Assembly: GCF_003208175.1 (NCBI RefSeq)
Contig: NZ_QKMR01000015.1
Location: 1 to 64,000 of the forward strand
Origin: Ruminiclostridium sufflavum DSM 19573
Lineage (GTDB): Bacteria > Bacillota > Clostridia > Acetivibrionales > DSM-1351
Length of the DNA: 64,000 nucleotides
Direction: 5' to 3'
Shown here: positions 1 to 8,786 of the stretch, one piece after another
Layout of the letters: the number at the start of each line of letters is the position of its first letter
How positions within the stretch are numbered: the stretch's first letter is position 1
Notes under the pieces: generated by a model
Seen by the model: only the letters and a program-made list of their open reading frames with translations
Told to the model about the DNA's origin: nothing
The model's database searches: none
Position numbers and translations under genes: made by a program

Positions 1-310
1 TGTAGACCCCCGACCTAACACCCACAGCCACCTCTGGCTTGCTTTTGCCATAACGATACATTTACATTTTACCGTTGTCGATATAGCGAGTGCATTCAGT
101 CGACTTCACCGAGCTTTTGACCCTGCAATTACTATCTTGCAACGCCAATCGGAGTATCAGGGTAGGCGTTTCGGGGCGTTACTCCATCATTCCACCTATC
201 GAAGTTACAGTTAGACAAATTACTTTGTCCAGCCATTTTAACACTACACGGTCTAACGCCTATAGGGCTTAATCCTATAGGATAGTGGTTGCTGACTAAC
301 AAGTCGCGCC
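1..310. other. Compositionally atypical stretch, no gene seen
   Basis: By hand count the first 300 bases are about 46% GC. They contain roughly 15 CpG dinucleotides, which is unusual beside the AT-rich, CpG-poor DNA that follows. No frame on either strand gives a protein I recognise; the longest forward frame (90-272) resembles nothing familiar and lacks a Shine-Dalgarno sequence. A short CCTATAGG palindrome lies near 273-282. The stretch ends at about 310, where a recognisable but truncated tupA frame begins. It could be an inserted foreign fragment, a contig-edge artefact or a degenerate gene; the sequence does not decide. Confidence 0.5.
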
Positions 311-556
311 GTAATTTTTATTGCAGATGAAAAAAGTGCGTATACACTTGCGGACACCGATACATATTTGTCCGTAAAGGATCAGCTTAAGTTGCAGGTC
401 GTACTTGATACGGCAGAGGATTTAAACAGCAGATATACGGTTATAGAAGTGAATCCAGACAAGGTTAAAGGTGTTAATAAGGCTGCTGCGGACAGGCTAG
501 CCGGATGGTTTACATCACAAAGAGCTCATAAATTGATTAACGAGTATGTTGGATAA
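311..556 (+). pseudogene. 3' fragment of a tungstate ABC transporter substrate-binding protein (TupA-like)
   Basis: The frame reads ADEKSAYTLADTDTYLS near its start and then a segment of the form YTVIEVNPDKVKGVNKAAAD, ending with a helical GWFTSQRAHKLINEY tail. This is the usual C-terminus of TupA/WtpA-type periplasmic (here extracellular lipoprotein) oxyanion-binding proteins, which deliver tungstate or molybdate to an ABC importer. Only about 80 codons remain of a normal ~270. The signal peptide, lipobox and N-lobe are absent, and an in-frame stop lies just upstream at 293-295. The fragment therefore has no credible start and cannot make a working binding protein. No tupB or tupC permease or ATPase follows. 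Identity is inferred from remembered family sequence; loss of the 5' part is seen directly. Confidence 0.55.
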
Positions 557-663
557 AAGGGAAAAATTAAAACAATGAAAATTTTAAAATGTGATGAATT
601 TTTTCGTGGACTCTATCATATTAATATGAGATATCTTTAACAATTTAAAAGGTGAGGTAAAAC

Positions 664-1284
664 ATGGCTGGTAATTCTATAAGTAATAAAACAACAGAAA
701 AGCAATATATTAATAAAGAGCATGATGTTTTAAATATAAAGGATTCATTTAAAGCTTCCGAATACATAGACAATTATATGGGAGACATTAGTGATTTTGT
801 GTCACAGGACTCCAAATTAAAAAATAAGTACAATAGGTATCTTGATAAGGCACGTTTTCAATGCGACAGTTTTTATAATAAATATAATAAAGCAAAGCAA
901 TTATGTTCCATATATACAAAAGTATCTATTGTAACCTCAGTCTTACTTTTAACGATGATAATGCCAAGTTCATTCAATTCGCTTCTAGGGAAAAGTGGAG
1001 ATTTATTCTTTTTGGATTCGGTAATTTATAATATAATTAAAATAGCAGTTGTAATAATATTTTCTATAGTATCAAATCTAAATCTTTTTACCAGACCAGG
1101 AAATGTTAAGGATATTATGAGAAGAAAGCTGATACAGCTTAATTCACTAATGGAAAACACCAGTAATGAATTGATACTGTTATCTAGGGATGCTGATGAG
1201 GCAAAAATACTCCTGATAATTGACAATGCCTTTAAAAAACTCAATGACATTGGCTATGACGGAATAGATAATGATGTTGGATAA
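664..1284 (+). CDS. Hypothetical two-TM membrane protein
   Basis: A 206-residue protein with a clear ribosome-binding site (AGGTGAGG, 6-7 bases before the ATG). Residues 1-80 are charged and probably helical. Two hydrophobic segments follow (about 82-102 and 119-140), separated by a short loop, and a charged C-terminal helix (about 150-200) completes it. This two-TM-plus-cytoplasmic-helices layout recalls SLATT-type proteins of conflict systems, but I see no partner nucleotidyltransferase, SLOG or reverse-transcriptase gene next to it, so the link is only a shape match. No enzymatic motif was recognised. It is monocistronic, followed by a hairpin and the convergent pflB gene. Confidence 0.65.
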   Translation: MAGNSISNKTTEKQYINKEHDVLNIKDSFKASEYIDNYMGDISDFVSQDSKLKNKYNRYLDKARFQCDSFYNKYNKAKQLCSIYTKVSIVTSVLLLTMIMPSSFNSLLGKSGDLFFLDSVIYNIIKIAVVIIFSIVSNLNLFTRPGNVKDIMRRKLIQLNSLMENTSNELILLSRDADEAKILLIIDNAFKKLNDIGYDGIDNDVG

Positions 1285-1290
1285 TAAATA

Positions 1291-1372
1291 GTCAAGTACG
1301 GCATATCTGAAAGCCTTACCATGCCCTCTCGATGATATGTTTATATCCGCCGCGAAGGCATGGCAAGCTTTT
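1291..1372. terminator. Hairpin between convergent genes, possibly a degenerate AGTCAATTAC repeat
   Basis: AAGCCTTACCATGCC (1311-1325) pairs imperfectly with GGCATGGCAAGCTT (1357-1370) across a 31-base loop, between the ends of the convergent two-TM gene and pflB. The left flank, GTCAAGTACGG followed by CTGAAAGCCTT, resembles the dispersed palindromic repeats found elsewhere in the window. T-runs are weak, so terminator function is inferred from position. Confidence 0.4.
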
Positions 1373-1396
1373 AAGCTGATTTTGAACGCAGCAGGG

Positions 1397-3622
1397 TTAC
1401 ATGGCCTCGTGAAAGGTGCGGGAGATAACTTCCAGCTGCTGCTCGCGTGTCAGCTTGATAAAATGTACCGCATAGCCGGAAACTCTTACAGTGAGCGAAT
1501 TATATTTTAACGGTTCGGCTATGGCAGCTTCAAGAGTAGCCTTATCAAGGACATTGACATTTATATGGTGGCCGTTGCTCATCATGTAGCCGTCAATTAT
1601 GGCTGCCAGATTTTTTGTTTTTGTATCCTCATCCTTGCCGAGGGCAGCAGGTATAATTGAAGCTGTTAGTGAAATGCCGTCACGGCAGCTGCTATACGGT
1701 ATTTTTGCCACTGAATTTAAAAGTGCCAATATACCGGACTTGTCCCTGTGATGCATGGGATTTGCTCCGGGAGCAAAAGGCTCGCCTTTTTTTCTGCCAT
1801 CAGGGGTAGAGCCTGTCTTTTTACCGTATACGACATTTGAGGTAATAGTTAATACAGACAGGGTATGTGTAGCGTTACGGTATGTCGGGTGTATCTTTAA
1901 ACTTTTGTAAAAGCTTTCAACAACCTCTTTTGCAATAATATCCACTCTGTCATCATTATTTCCGAACTGTGGGTATGGAAGCTCAGTCTCAAAATCAGTA
2001 ATGATTCCTCTTCCGTCTCTGATTACCTTTACCCTTGAATATTTTATGGCACTGAGAGAATCGACCAGTACTGAAAGACCTGAGACACCAAAGGCCATAA
2101 GCCGGTTTACGTCAGTATCGTGCAAGGCCATCATGAGACGCTCGTATGCGTATTTGTCGTGCATGTAATGAATAACGTTCATTGTGTTTACATATAAGCC
2201 TGTGAGCCAATCCTGCATCTTTAGAAAACTGCTCATTACCTTGTCATATTCAAGGTATTTACCGGCGTAGGGCTCCGACTCGGGAGCTACCTGTATACCG
2301 GTAATTTCATCTTTCCCGCCGTTTAAGGAAATAAGAAGAAGCTTTGCAAGATTACATCTGGCACCGAAAAACTGCATGTCTTTTCCAAGCCGCATAGCAG
2401 ATACACAGCATGCTATTCCGTAGTCATCACCATAAAGCGGCTGCATTAAATCATCATTTTCATACTGAATTGCACTTGTATTTATGGAAATTTTTGTGCA
2501 GAAATGCTTGAAGGCTTCCGGCAGCTTTATTGACCATAGTACAGTCAGATTTGGTTCGGGTGCGGCGCCAAGATTGTTGAGCGTCTGTAAAAATCTATAG
2601 GTAGTTTTTGTAACCATATGTCTTCCGTCAACGCTCATTCCTCCCAGTGATTCCGTCAGCCAGACAGGGTCGCCTGCAAAAAGCTCGTTATATGATTTTG
2701 TTCTCAGATGTCTGACTAATCTCAGCTTTATAACAAACTGGTCAATTAATTCCTGAGCCTCTATTTCAGTTAATTTATTATCGTGAAAATCTTTTTCCAT
2801 ATAAATATCAAAAAATATATTCAGCCTTCCAATAGAATTTGCGGCACCGTTAGTCTCCTTCATGGAGCCTAAAAAGGCGAGATAGGTCCATTGAACAGCT
2901 TCAAATGCATTGGAGGCAGGACGGCGCAAATTAAAGCCGTATGAGCTGCCAAGTGCTGCAAGGTCGTTCAGGGCTGATATCTGGTCGCTTACTTCTTCTC
3001 TTAATTTTATAATCTCTTCGGTCATTGCTGTCGAAATATCAGATAAGTCCTTTTTCTTTTCCTCAATGAGTATGTCAAGACCGTACAGAGCAACTCGTCT
3101 ATAGTCTCCGATTATTCTGCCCCTGCCGTAGGCATCAGGCAGACCTGTAATAATACCGCATTTCCGTGCCTTGCGCATTTCCTCGGAATATGCGCTGAAT
3201 ACACCGTCATTGTGTGTTTTAATGTGCTTAAAGGCATTGTCGATTTCGGGAGCAGGTGAAATACCGAAATCTTCGCAGGCCTGCTTTGACATTCTGTACC
3301 CTGTATTGGGAAGAAAGGCTCTCTTTAACGGGGTATCGGTTTGAAGCCCCTTGATAACCTCGTAAGGCTCATCTATATATCCGGGCTTATGACTTGTAAT
3401 ACCTGATACGGTTGAAGCATCTATATCCAAAATTCCGCCCTTCAAGTGTTCTTCAACCAAAAGACTTTTACAGGTATCCCAAAGATATTTGGTTTTAATG
3501 CTTGAGCCGGCAAGAAAGCTTTCATCTCCGTCATACGGAGTATAGTTTTTTAAGATAAAGTCCTGAACATCTATTGCGTTTTGCCATTTGCCCGGTTTGA
3601 AGCCGGAAATATTCAGATTCAT
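1397..3622 (-). CDS. pflB: Formate C-acetyltransferase (pyruvate formate-lyase)
   Basis: This glycyl-radical enzyme converts pyruvate and CoA to formate and acetyl-CoA in the anaerobic cytoplasm. The 741-residue length is normal. The catalytic Cys pair lies in the IACCVSAM motif (Cys405-Cys406), and the radical Gly is Gly716 in RVSGYAVHF near the C-terminus. The start is set at 3622 because AGGGAGG precedes it by about six bases; an upstream in-frame ATG at 3691 would lie within the riboswitch terminator region and lacks a Shine-Dalgarno sequence. A ZTP riboswitch and promoter lie upstream. The activating enzyme gene pflA is not adjacent, which is unusual, so activation must come from elsewhere in the genome. 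Formate produced here feeds 10-formyl-THF synthesis, consistent with ZTP control. Confidence 0.95.
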   Translation of the reverse strand: MNLNISGFKPGKWQNAIDVQDFILKNYTPYDGDESFLAGSSIKTKYLWDTCKSLLVEEHLKGGILDIDASTVSGITSHKPGYIDEPYEVIKGLQTDTPLKRAFLPNTGYRMSKQACEDFGISPAPEIDNAFKHIKTHNDGVFSAYSEEMRKARKCGIITGLPDAYGRGRIIGDYRRVALYGLDILIEEKKKDLSDISTAMTEEIIKLREEVSDQISALNDLAALGSSYGFNLRRPASNAFEAVQWTYLAFLGSMKETNGAANSIGRLNIFFDIYMEKDFHDNKLTEIEAQELIDQFVIKLRLVRHLRTKSYNELFAGDPVWLTESLGGMSVDGRHMVTKTTYRFLQTLNNLGAAPEPNLTVLWSIKLPEAFKHFCTKISINTSAIQYENDDLMQPLYGDDYGIACCVSAMRLGKDMQFFGARCNLAKLLLISLNGGKDEITGIQVAPESEPYAGKYLEYDKVMSSFLKMQDWLTGLYVNTMNVIHYMHDKYAYERLMMALHDTDVNRLMAFGVSGLSVLVDSLSAIKYSRVKVIRDGRGIITDFETELPYPQFGNNDDRVDIIAKEVVESFYKSLKIHPTYRNATHTLSVLTITSNVVYGKKTGSTPDGRKKGEPFAPGANPMHHRDKSGILALLNSVAKIPYSSCRDGISLTASIIPAALGKDEDTKTKNLAAIIDGYMMSNGHHINVNVLDKATLEAAIAEPLKYNSLTVRVSGYAVHFIKLTREQQLEVISRTFHEAM

Positions 3623-3691
3623 GTTTTGCCTCCCTAAAAGAATATTGTTTTCTTTGCCAAGGGATATTATTTTGTAACACATTAAATACAA

Positions 3692-3795
3692 AATAAAAGC
3701 CGCCTGAGCAATATAAGTGCCCAGGCGGCCGGCTTTTAAAAGTTATACTCCCATGTGGTAATCTCCACTTCCGCCAGTTGTATAACAGTTTTTTA
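3692..3795 (-). promoter_or_regulatory. ZTP riboswitch (pfl motif) with overlapping intrinsic terminator
   Basis: Read on the minus strand, the leader holds AACTGGCGGAAGTGGA, then CCACATGGGAGTATAAC, then CCGCCTGGGCA. These are the conserved blocks of the ZTP-sensing pfl RNA. The final block is also the 5' arm of a terminator hairpin (GCCGCCTGGGC pairing with GCTCAGGCGGC, 3699-3729) that ends in a T-rich run (AGCTTTTATTTTG-like). Ligand binding should therefore hold CCGCCUGGGCA in the aptamer pseudoknot and block termination, turning pflB on when ZTP rises (low 10-formyl-THF). Family knowledge supplies the ligand; the motif and hairpin are seen in the sequence. Confidence 0.88.
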
Positions 3796-3811
3796 AAATC
3801 ATTATGCCATT

Positions 3812-3840
3812 AGTATAAAATAAAATAGAAATAAAGTCAA
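3812..3840 (-). promoter_or_regulatory. Sigma-A promoter of the riboswitch-pflB transcript
   Basis: On the minus strand TTGACT (3835-3840) and TATACT (3812-3817) are separated by exactly 17 bases, giving a start near 3805 just before the aptamer. The -35 hexamer is part of the conserved GTAATTGACT terminus of the adjoining palindromic repeat. Confidence 0.75.
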
Positions 3841-3936
3841 TTACTATTGGTTCAATAAACTATAATGACCAACGATTGCATCGTCCCGGGATTTTATGCG
3901 CGGAGGCTTGAAGTGTAATTGACTTTGGTCAATTAC
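3835..3936. repeat. AGTCAATTAC palindromic repeat, plus an adjoining end
   Basis: AGTCAATTAC (3835-3844) and GTAATTGACT (3915-3924) form perfect 10-base inverted termini around an interior whose reverse complement carries the family core (CTTCAAGCCTCCGCGC and GACGATG). A second GGTCAATTACG end begins at 3928, so this may be one full and one partial copy. Confidence 0.8.
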
Positions 3937-3949
3937 GCCCTAGAAAAAG

Positions 3950-4020
3950 TATAAAAATGCCGGTAAAAAATGCTGCTTGACAAGCTAAAAAACTGTTATG
4001 TCAAATTGCTTTTTACCGGC
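3950..4020 (-). terminator. Intrinsic terminator of the PPi-PFK gene
   Basis: On the minus strand GCCGGTAAAAAG (4009-4020) pairs with CATTTTTTACCGGC (3959-3970). A nested TTGACA/TGTCAA stem lies inside, and ATTTTTATAC follows the hairpin. It lies about 60 bases beyond the PFK stop codon. Confidence 0.7.
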
Positions 4021-4078
4021 TTTGTTGTATTAAATCATGTAAATAATTGGTATAATTTATTTGTGTACAGGATATGGC

Positions 4079-5326
4079 TTATTTTGAAACCAAAACCTTT
4101 TTTAATTTGGCAAATCTAGGCAAGCCATCTTCCTTTGGAGGAGTTGATTCACCCTGTATAAGAGGCAGAGCGTAATCAATAAAATGCTGATTCAAGCCGT
4201 TGCCTGCTTCATTAATCCATTCTCTCGGGATTTTCTTTTCGGTGTTGGCAACATCGGTAAGGTTGAGTAACTGAATTTCACACTTGTATTCTGAACCTTC
4301 GGCTCTCTTGAAACCTACCATTTTGTCAGTCATACCTTCAACGGCATATTTAACAGCCATTTGACCTGATAAATATGATTCGTTTACATCGTTTGCAGAA
4401 CCGCAGTGAGCAGCGCATCTCTGAAGTAAGCTGAACTCAATTCCGCGAACCTTTGCACCGGTTTTTTCTTTAACGATTGCAGCTAAAGTAGCAGCAAGTC
4501 CGCCTAATTGAGAATGACCAAAGGAGTCCTTCTGCTGAGCAAGATCTGAACCGTATTCGGAAATATATTTGCCGTTTTTATCCTTGATGCCTTCTGAAAC
4601 AGCAACGATACAGTTTCCGTTCTTCTTGTAGATAGCTGTGCAGTCTTCAAGGAACTTGTCCATATCAAAGTCGATTTCAGGCATATAAATGAGGTCTGGA
4701 CCCTGTCCCTTGTATGAAGCCAAGGCTGTGGAAGCGGTAAGCCATCCTGCATTTCTTCCCATGACCTCCAGTATGGTAATCATACCTGTATTGTAAACTC
4801 TTGCATCGTGATAAACTTCCATGGTTGAAGTAGCGATGTATTTAGCGGCACTGGAATAACCGGGGCAATGATCTGTTCCGAACAGGTCATTATCTATTGT
4901 TTTTGGAACTCCCATTACTCTGCACTCATAGCCAACCTTCTGCATATACTTGCTGACCTTGTTGCAGGTGTCCATTGAATCATTTCCGCCGTTATAGAAG
5001 AAATATCTGATATTATACTTTTTGAATACTTCTACAATTCTCTTGTAATCTGTTTCATCCTCTTCTGCTGATTTCAGCTTGTAACGAACTGAACCAAGAG
5101 CAGAAGAAGGAGTAGTTTTCAATAGATCAAGCTCATAGGAATCTTCCTTGCTCATATCATAGAACTGCTCATCAAGGATACCCTTGATTCCGTGCGCTGC
5201 ACCATATACAGCTGTTATTGCTTCCTGCTTTAATGCTTCCTGAAATACTCCGGCAGCACTAGAGTTAATTACTGAAGTTGGTCCACCTGACTGCCCGAAA
5301 ATAGCAGCACCTTTTAAAACTGTCAT
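4079..5326 (-). CDS. Pyrophosphate-dependent 6-phosphofructokinase
   Basis: This enzyme phosphorylates fructose 6-phosphate to fructose 1,6-bisphosphate (reversible with PPi) in glycolysis. The 415-residue protein has the N-terminal phosphate-binding GQSGGPTSV loop (11-19), GGNDS (113-117) and PKTIDND (141-147, catalytic Asp region), then MGRNAGWL. In this superfamily an Asp in place of Gly within GG(D/N)DS, together with Lys in PKTIDND, marks the PPi-using subgroup. The PPi preference is thus inferred from residues seen here. TAGGAGG lies nine bases before the start codon. It is divergent from the aldolase gene for the next glycolytic step, so the two may be co-regulated from the shared 300-base spacer. 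Confidence 0.9.
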   Translation of the reverse strand: MTVLKGAAIFGQSGGPTSVINSSAAGVFQEALKQEAITAVYGAAHGIKGILDEQFYDMSKEDSYELDLLKTTPSSALGSVRYKLKSAEEDETDYKRIVEVFKKYNIRYFFYNGGNDSMDTCNKVSKYMQKVGYECRVMGVPKTIDNDLFGTDHCPGYSSAAKYIATSTMEVYHDARVYNTGMITILEVMGRNAGWLTASTALASYKGQGPDLIYMPEIDFDMDKFLEDCTAIYKKNGNCIVAVSEGIKDKNGKYISEYGSDLAQQKDSFGHSQLGGLAATLAAIVKEKTGAKVRGIEFSLLQRCAAHCGSANDVNESYLSGQMAVKYAVEGMTDKMVGFKRAEGSEYKCEIQLLNLTDVANTEKKIPREWINEAGNGLNQHFIDYALPLIQGESTPPKEDGLPRFAKLKKVLVSK

Positions 5327-5375
5327 TGTAATATGCCTCCTATATATATTAATTTTTTAACATATACGCTGTTTT

Positions 5376-5401
5376 ATCAATCCTTAATTTGACGGATTGA
5401 T
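5376..5401. promoter_or_regulatory. Inverted repeat in the PPi-PFK leader
   Basis: ATCAATCC (5376-5383) and GGATTGAT (5394-5401) form a perfect 8-base inverted repeat with a 10-base spacer, about 50 bases upstream of the PFK start. It could be an operator or a leader hairpin; no T-run follows, so it is not a terminator. Confidence 0.4.
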
Positions 5402-5495
5402 ATTATCATACGCAACCAAACTAAAATATATCATAAGAAGTTATAAAAATCAATTACGCTTTCTAATGTTTGACAAATAAATATCAAAATTTTCC

Positions 5496-5524
5496 TTGAT
5501 TTTAAGAATAATATTGCATAAAAT
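5496..5524 (+). promoter_or_regulatory. Putative promoter of the aldolase gene
   Basis: TTGATT (5496-5501) and TAAAAT (5519-5524) are spaced by 17 bases, about 100 bases before the aldolase start. A second TTGACA at 5573-5578 lacks a well-placed -10 box. The rest of the 5327-5627 spacer is AT-rich and includes a lone AATCAATTAC at 5448-5457 that matches a repeat end. Confidence 0.5.
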
Positions 5525-5627
5525 AGTAATAGCGATTTTGAATTACCTTATTACTGTTAAGAGCAAAAATTTTGACATGTGATAACTATTATAAAAGGTA
5601 AAATAATTTTAAAAGGAGCGCTTAAAA

Positions 5628-6563
5628 ATGGCATTAGTTACTTCAACAGAAATGTTTAAAAAGGCTTATGAAGGCGGATACGCTATCGGAGCTTTCAATG
5701 TTAATAACATGGAGATCGTTCAAGGTATTACCGAGGCAGCAAAGGAAGTTAATGCACCTCTTATTCTTCAAGTTTCTTCAGGAGCAAGAAAGTATGCAAA
5801 CCATACTTATTTGATGAAATTAGTAGAAGCTGCAATTATTGAAACAAATTTACCTATCTGTCTGCATTTGGATCACGGTGATACTTTTGAGCTTTGTAAG
5901 TCATGTATCGACGGTGGCTTTACTTCAGTTATGATAGATGGTTCACATCATTCTTTTCAGGACAATATAGAATTGACAAGAAAGGTTGTTGACTATGCTC
6001 ACGAAAGAGGAGTAGTAGTTGAGGGCGAGCTGGGAAGACTTGCGGGTATTGAGGATGCAGTAAATGTGTCTGATGCTGACGCAGCATTTACAAATCCTGC
6101 TGAGGTTGAGGAGTTTGTTACAAAGACAGGTGTTGACTCATTGGCAATTGCAATCGGTACAAGCCACGGCGCGTACAAGTTTAAGCCGGGCACAAAGCCT
6201 CAGCTCAGATTTGATGTGTTGGAAGAAGTTGAAAAAAGACTTCCAAACTTCCCGATAGTTCTTCACGGTGCATCATCGGTTATTCCTGAATTTGTTGAAA
6301 TGATAAACGGAAACGGCGGAAAAATGCCGGATGCTATAGGAATTCCTGAGGATATGCTCCGTCAGGCTGCTAAAATGGCAGTTTGTAAGATTAACATAGA
6401 CTCAGACTTGAGACTTGCTATGACAGGATCTATCAGAAAGTACTTTAACGAGCACCCTGACCACTTTGACCCAAGACAGTATCTGTCACCTGCAAGAACA
6501 GCAATAAAGGGTCTTGTAAAGAACAAGCTTGTTAATGTTCTTGGCTGTGACGGCAAGGCTTAA
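5628..6563 (+). CDS. fba: Class II fructose-1,6-bisphosphate aldolase
   Basis: It cleaves fructose 1,6-bisphosphate to dihydroxyacetone phosphate and glyceraldehyde 3-phosphate, using Zn2+. The TIM-barrel protein has 311 residues. Visible are HLDHG (80-84, with the catalytic Asp82 and zinc ligand His83), the SVMIDGSHHSFQDNI stretch, GTSHGAYKF (zinc His) and LHGASS (zinc His). AAAGGAG lies eight bases before the ATG. The gene is monocistronic, closed by a terminator at 6597-6640, and divergent from PPi-PFK, the enzyme that makes its substrate. Confidence 0.95.
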   Translation: MALVTSTEMFKKAYEGGYAIGAFNVNNMEIVQGITEAAKEVNAPLILQVSSGARKYANHTYLMKLVEAAIIETNLPICLHLDHGDTFELCKSCIDGGFTSVMIDGSHHSFQDNIELTRKVVDYAHERGVVVEGELGRLAGIEDAVNVSDADAAFTNPAEVEEFVTKTGVDSLAIAIGTSHGAYKFKPGTKPQLRFDVLEEVEKRLPNFPIVLHGASSVIPEFVEMINGNGGKMPDAIGIPEDMLRQAAKMAVCKINIDSDLRLAMTGSIRKYFNEHPDHFDPRQYLSPARTAIKGLVKNKLVNVLGCDGKA

Positions 6564-6596
6564 TATACAAGTAAAGGTTTTTTCATAAGATAGCAC

Positions 6597-6640
6597 AGAG
6601 ACGGCTTCTGAATACTAATATCGGAGGTCGTCTCTTATTT
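6597..6640 (+). terminator. Intrinsic terminator after aldolase
   Basis: AGAGACGGC (6597-6605) pairs with GTCGTCTCT (6627-6635), followed by TATTTATT. Confidence 0.7.
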
Positions 6641-6722
6641 ATTGCGTTGCTTTTTGCTTAGGACTTGCTTTAAGGCGGAACACGCAGGTTTTTCAAACAA
6701 GGATTGGTCTTTGAAAATTTTT

Positions 6723-6750
6723 TTGACTTTACTGATATATGTGATATAAT
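6723..6750 (+). promoter_or_regulatory. Sigma-A promoter upstream of the CmpB-family gene
   Basis: TTGACT (6723-6728), a 16-base spacer and a consensus TATAAT (6745-6750), about 60 bases before the GTG start at 6812. Confidence 0.7.
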
Positions 6751-6811
6751 TAATACAAACGTCCGAATTAATATTATAATTATAAATACATATTTATAGG
6801 AGGTTAAAAAA

Positions 6812-7540
6812 GTGAATGCATATCTGGATTTATTAATGTATTTTTCAATTTACTCATTTTTAGGATGGGTTATGGAAACTGTTTTTGCAAGCCTTAAAGA
6901 AAAGAAGCTTGTGAACAGGGGCTTCTTATCAGGCTTTTTCTGCCCTATATACGGCTTCGGTGCCATACTGATTATTCAATCGTCAAAATTAATCGGTGCT
7001 GCTGTTGAGGATTATTCTGCTTCTTTGATTACAAATATACTTTTATCTATTTTTTTGGTTACTTTACTGGAGTTTATTACAGGCGCTCTGCTGGAAAAAA
7101 TATTTAACTGCAAATGGTGGGATTACAGCAGCAATGCGGCGAACATAAAGGGATATATCTGCATAAAGTATTCAATTTTATGGGGACTGCTGGCGTTCCT
7201 GCTGGTTCAGGTTGTACATCCTGCGGTTGTACAGGTTGTTGCTGTGATACCTTCTGTGACAAAAGGCTTTATGGCAGTACTGTTTCTTTCATACGTCATA
7301 ATTGATACCGGAAAATCCGTAATAGACGCATTAAGCTTAAGAAAGGTTATTTTGAATTATTCCGGCTTATCAATTAATAAATATTATCAGAAGGTTATAA
7401 AATATAAAAGATTTTTCATTGCTTTTCCCAACCTGCTGATTTTAAATGCAGGTCTTGTAAACCATGATATAAGGAGTATCATTAATGATAGGATGGATAA
7501 AATTAAGACGGAGCTTAAAAGCAGATTCCAGCAGTTATGA
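6812..7540 (+). CDS. CmpB/DUF-type putative ABC-transporter permease-like membrane protein
   Basis: A 242-residue polytopic membrane protein with about five hydrophobic segments. Its N-terminal YSFLGWVMET followed by NRGFLSGFFCPIYGFG is the signature of the PF06541 family (annotated as putative ABC transporter permease, function unproven). A conserved CKWWDYS also appears in the middle. The C-terminal 40 residues are charged and cytoplasmic. Translation starts at GTG 6812, nine bases after AGGAGG. Its end overlaps the HD-domain gene by 56 bases, so the two are translated together. I see no ATPase partner, so transport itself is not supported by context. Confidence 0.75.
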   Translation: MNAYLDLLMYFSIYSFLGWVMETVFASLKEKKLVNRGFLSGFFCPIYGFGAILIIQSSKLIGAAVEDYSASLITNILLSIFLVTLLEFITGALLEKIFNCKWWDYSSNAANIKGYICIKYSILWGLLAFLLVQVVHPAVVQVVAVIPSVTKGFMAVLFLSYVIIDTGKSVIDALSLRKVILNYSGLSINKYYQKVIKYKRFFIAFPNLLILNAGLVNHDIRSIINDRMDKIKTELKSRFQQL

Positions 7541-7997
7541 TGAGTATAAAAGCTGCATTGGCAGCTTGATACAGGATGACAGCATATTTTTGATGGATAA
7601 TTATACACACCATAGCAATGTAACGTGCCTGGAGCATAGTATTTATGTGTCTTATCTAAGCTATCTGGCTTGCAGGCGGCTGGGGCTTGATTACTGTTCG
7701 GCAGCCAGGGGCGGCTTACTGCATGACTTTTTTTTGTATGATTGGCATATAACTAAACAGGAAAAGGGGCTGCATGGTTTTACACATCCATATACCGCCT
7801 TAAAAAATGCAAATGAGAAATTTATTCTGAATGATTTGGAAAGGGACATTATTGTCAAGCATATGTGGCCCTTGACCATATGGCTGCCTAAATACAAAGA
7901 AGCTTTGGTTGTGGCTTTTATTGATAAATATTGTGCGATTATGGAAATATTTAATATCGGGAGAAGGACAGTGCTTTTGAGATTGTTGGTAAAATAG
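7485..7997 (+). CDS. HD-domain metal-dependent phosphohydrolase-like protein
   Basis: A 170-residue cytoplasmic protein. Metal-ligand motifs of the HD fold are visible: H in the CLEHSIYVSYLSY helix, HD in GGLLHDFFLYDW, H in HGFTHPYTALKNA, H in IIVKHMWPLT, and D in FIDKYCAIME. Such proteins hydrolyse phosphoester bonds in nucleotides or signalling molecules; the substrate here is unknown. The start lies inside the 3' end of the CmpB-like gene (56-base overlap), showing tight coupling and suggesting that the two act in one process. Confidence 0.72.
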   Translation: MIGWIKLRRSLKADSSSYDEYKSCIGSLIQDDSIFLMDNYTHHSNVTCLEHSIYVSYLSYLACRRLGLDYCSAARGGLLHDFFLYDWHITKQEKGLHGFTHPYTALKNANEKFILNDLERDIIVKHMWPLTIWLPKYKEALVVAFIDKYCAIMEIFNIGRRTVLLRLLVK

Positions 7998-8076
7998 CTT
8001 AATACAGAGTATAATGTTGATATAAACAAAGATATATTTGTTTTAATTTGTGAACGAGAAACATGGAGGTTAAAGT

Positions 8077-8676
8077 ATGGGTACAGAAATTCAGAATATG
8101 AATGAAATGGAAAACATGAAGCAGTCCAAGAAGATTCTGACGGCAGCATTTAAATGTATATCTTCAAAGGGCTATGCAAATGTATCCTTACGAAATATCG
8201 CAGATGAAGCAGGTGTTGTATTAAGTCAGCTGAACTACTATTACAAAAATAAAGAGGGCTTGTTTATAGAAGTGGTGAAAATGCTTAAAAAGCAGTATAT
8301 TAGCGAAATAGAGAATGTCTTGATGAAGGGTGAATCAGAAAAGGAAAGGATTGCTTTTTTGATAGAGTATTTTCAGAAGGTTATGAGAAAGGATTCCGAA
8401 TTATTCAGGATACTTTTTGATTTAACCAGTATGTCCCTTTGGTCTGCACCGTTAAAAGAACTCTTAAACAGTCTTGTTAACAATATAACGGCTTTAATAG
8501 AAAAATATGTATTTAACAGCTTTCAAAGCAGGGAGAAAAGTAAGAGCTATTCTACCGCAACCTTGTCGAGAATTATATTCGGCGCCCTTTTTGGCACTTC
8601 GGCACAGGCCATACTTGCCAATGGAGATAAAGACGTAATAGATTCCTTATCTGCAATTGAAATGCTTCTTAACTGA
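8077..8676 (+). CDS. TetR-family transcriptional regulator
   Basis: A 199-residue protein. The N-terminal helix-turn-helix reads NVSLRNIADEAGV followed by LNYYYKNKEGLF, the standard TetR DNA-binding signature. The remaining ~140 residues form the helical ligand/dimer domain. ATGGAGG lies seven bases before the start. An alternative internal ATG exists at residue 8, but the Shine-Dalgarno spacing favours 8077. No efflux gene is adjacent; the nearest downstream gene is the GH44 cellulase 430 bases away, so the target is unknown. Confidence 0.85.
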   Translation: MGTEIQNMNEMENMKQSKKILTAAFKCISSKGYANVSLRNIADEAGVVLSQLNYYYKNKEGLFIEVVKMLKKQYISEIENVLMKGESEKERIAFLIEYFQKVMRKDSELFRILFDLTSMSLWSAPLKELLNSLVNNITALIEKYVFNSFQSREKSKSYSTATLSRIIFGALFGTSAQAILANGDKDVIDSLSAIEMLLN

Positions 8677-8730
8677 TACTTGCATTTTCACAAAATTAAA
8701 CCAACAGCTTATAAATAAAATTTATGTATG

Positions 8731-8786
8731 GAAGTCAATTACTGTCGGCTAAAAGCCTGTTCCATCTGCCGATAGTAATTGACTTC
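8731..8786. repeat. AGTCAATTAC palindromic repeat, compact copy
   Basis: GGAAGTCAATTACTGTCGGC and its near-perfect reverse complement at 8768-8786 form a long hairpin with a short loop. This is the cleanest copy: termini AGTCAATTAC (8733-8742) and GTAATTGACT (8775-8784), with core TGTCGGC/GCCGATA. It lies 55 bases after the TetR stop codon. Confidence 0.85.

Noticed and set aside
7691-8149. 152-codon minus-strand frame across the HD gene end and TetR start
   Set aside because: Overlaps two well-supported genes, with no Shine-Dalgarno and no recognisable motifs.
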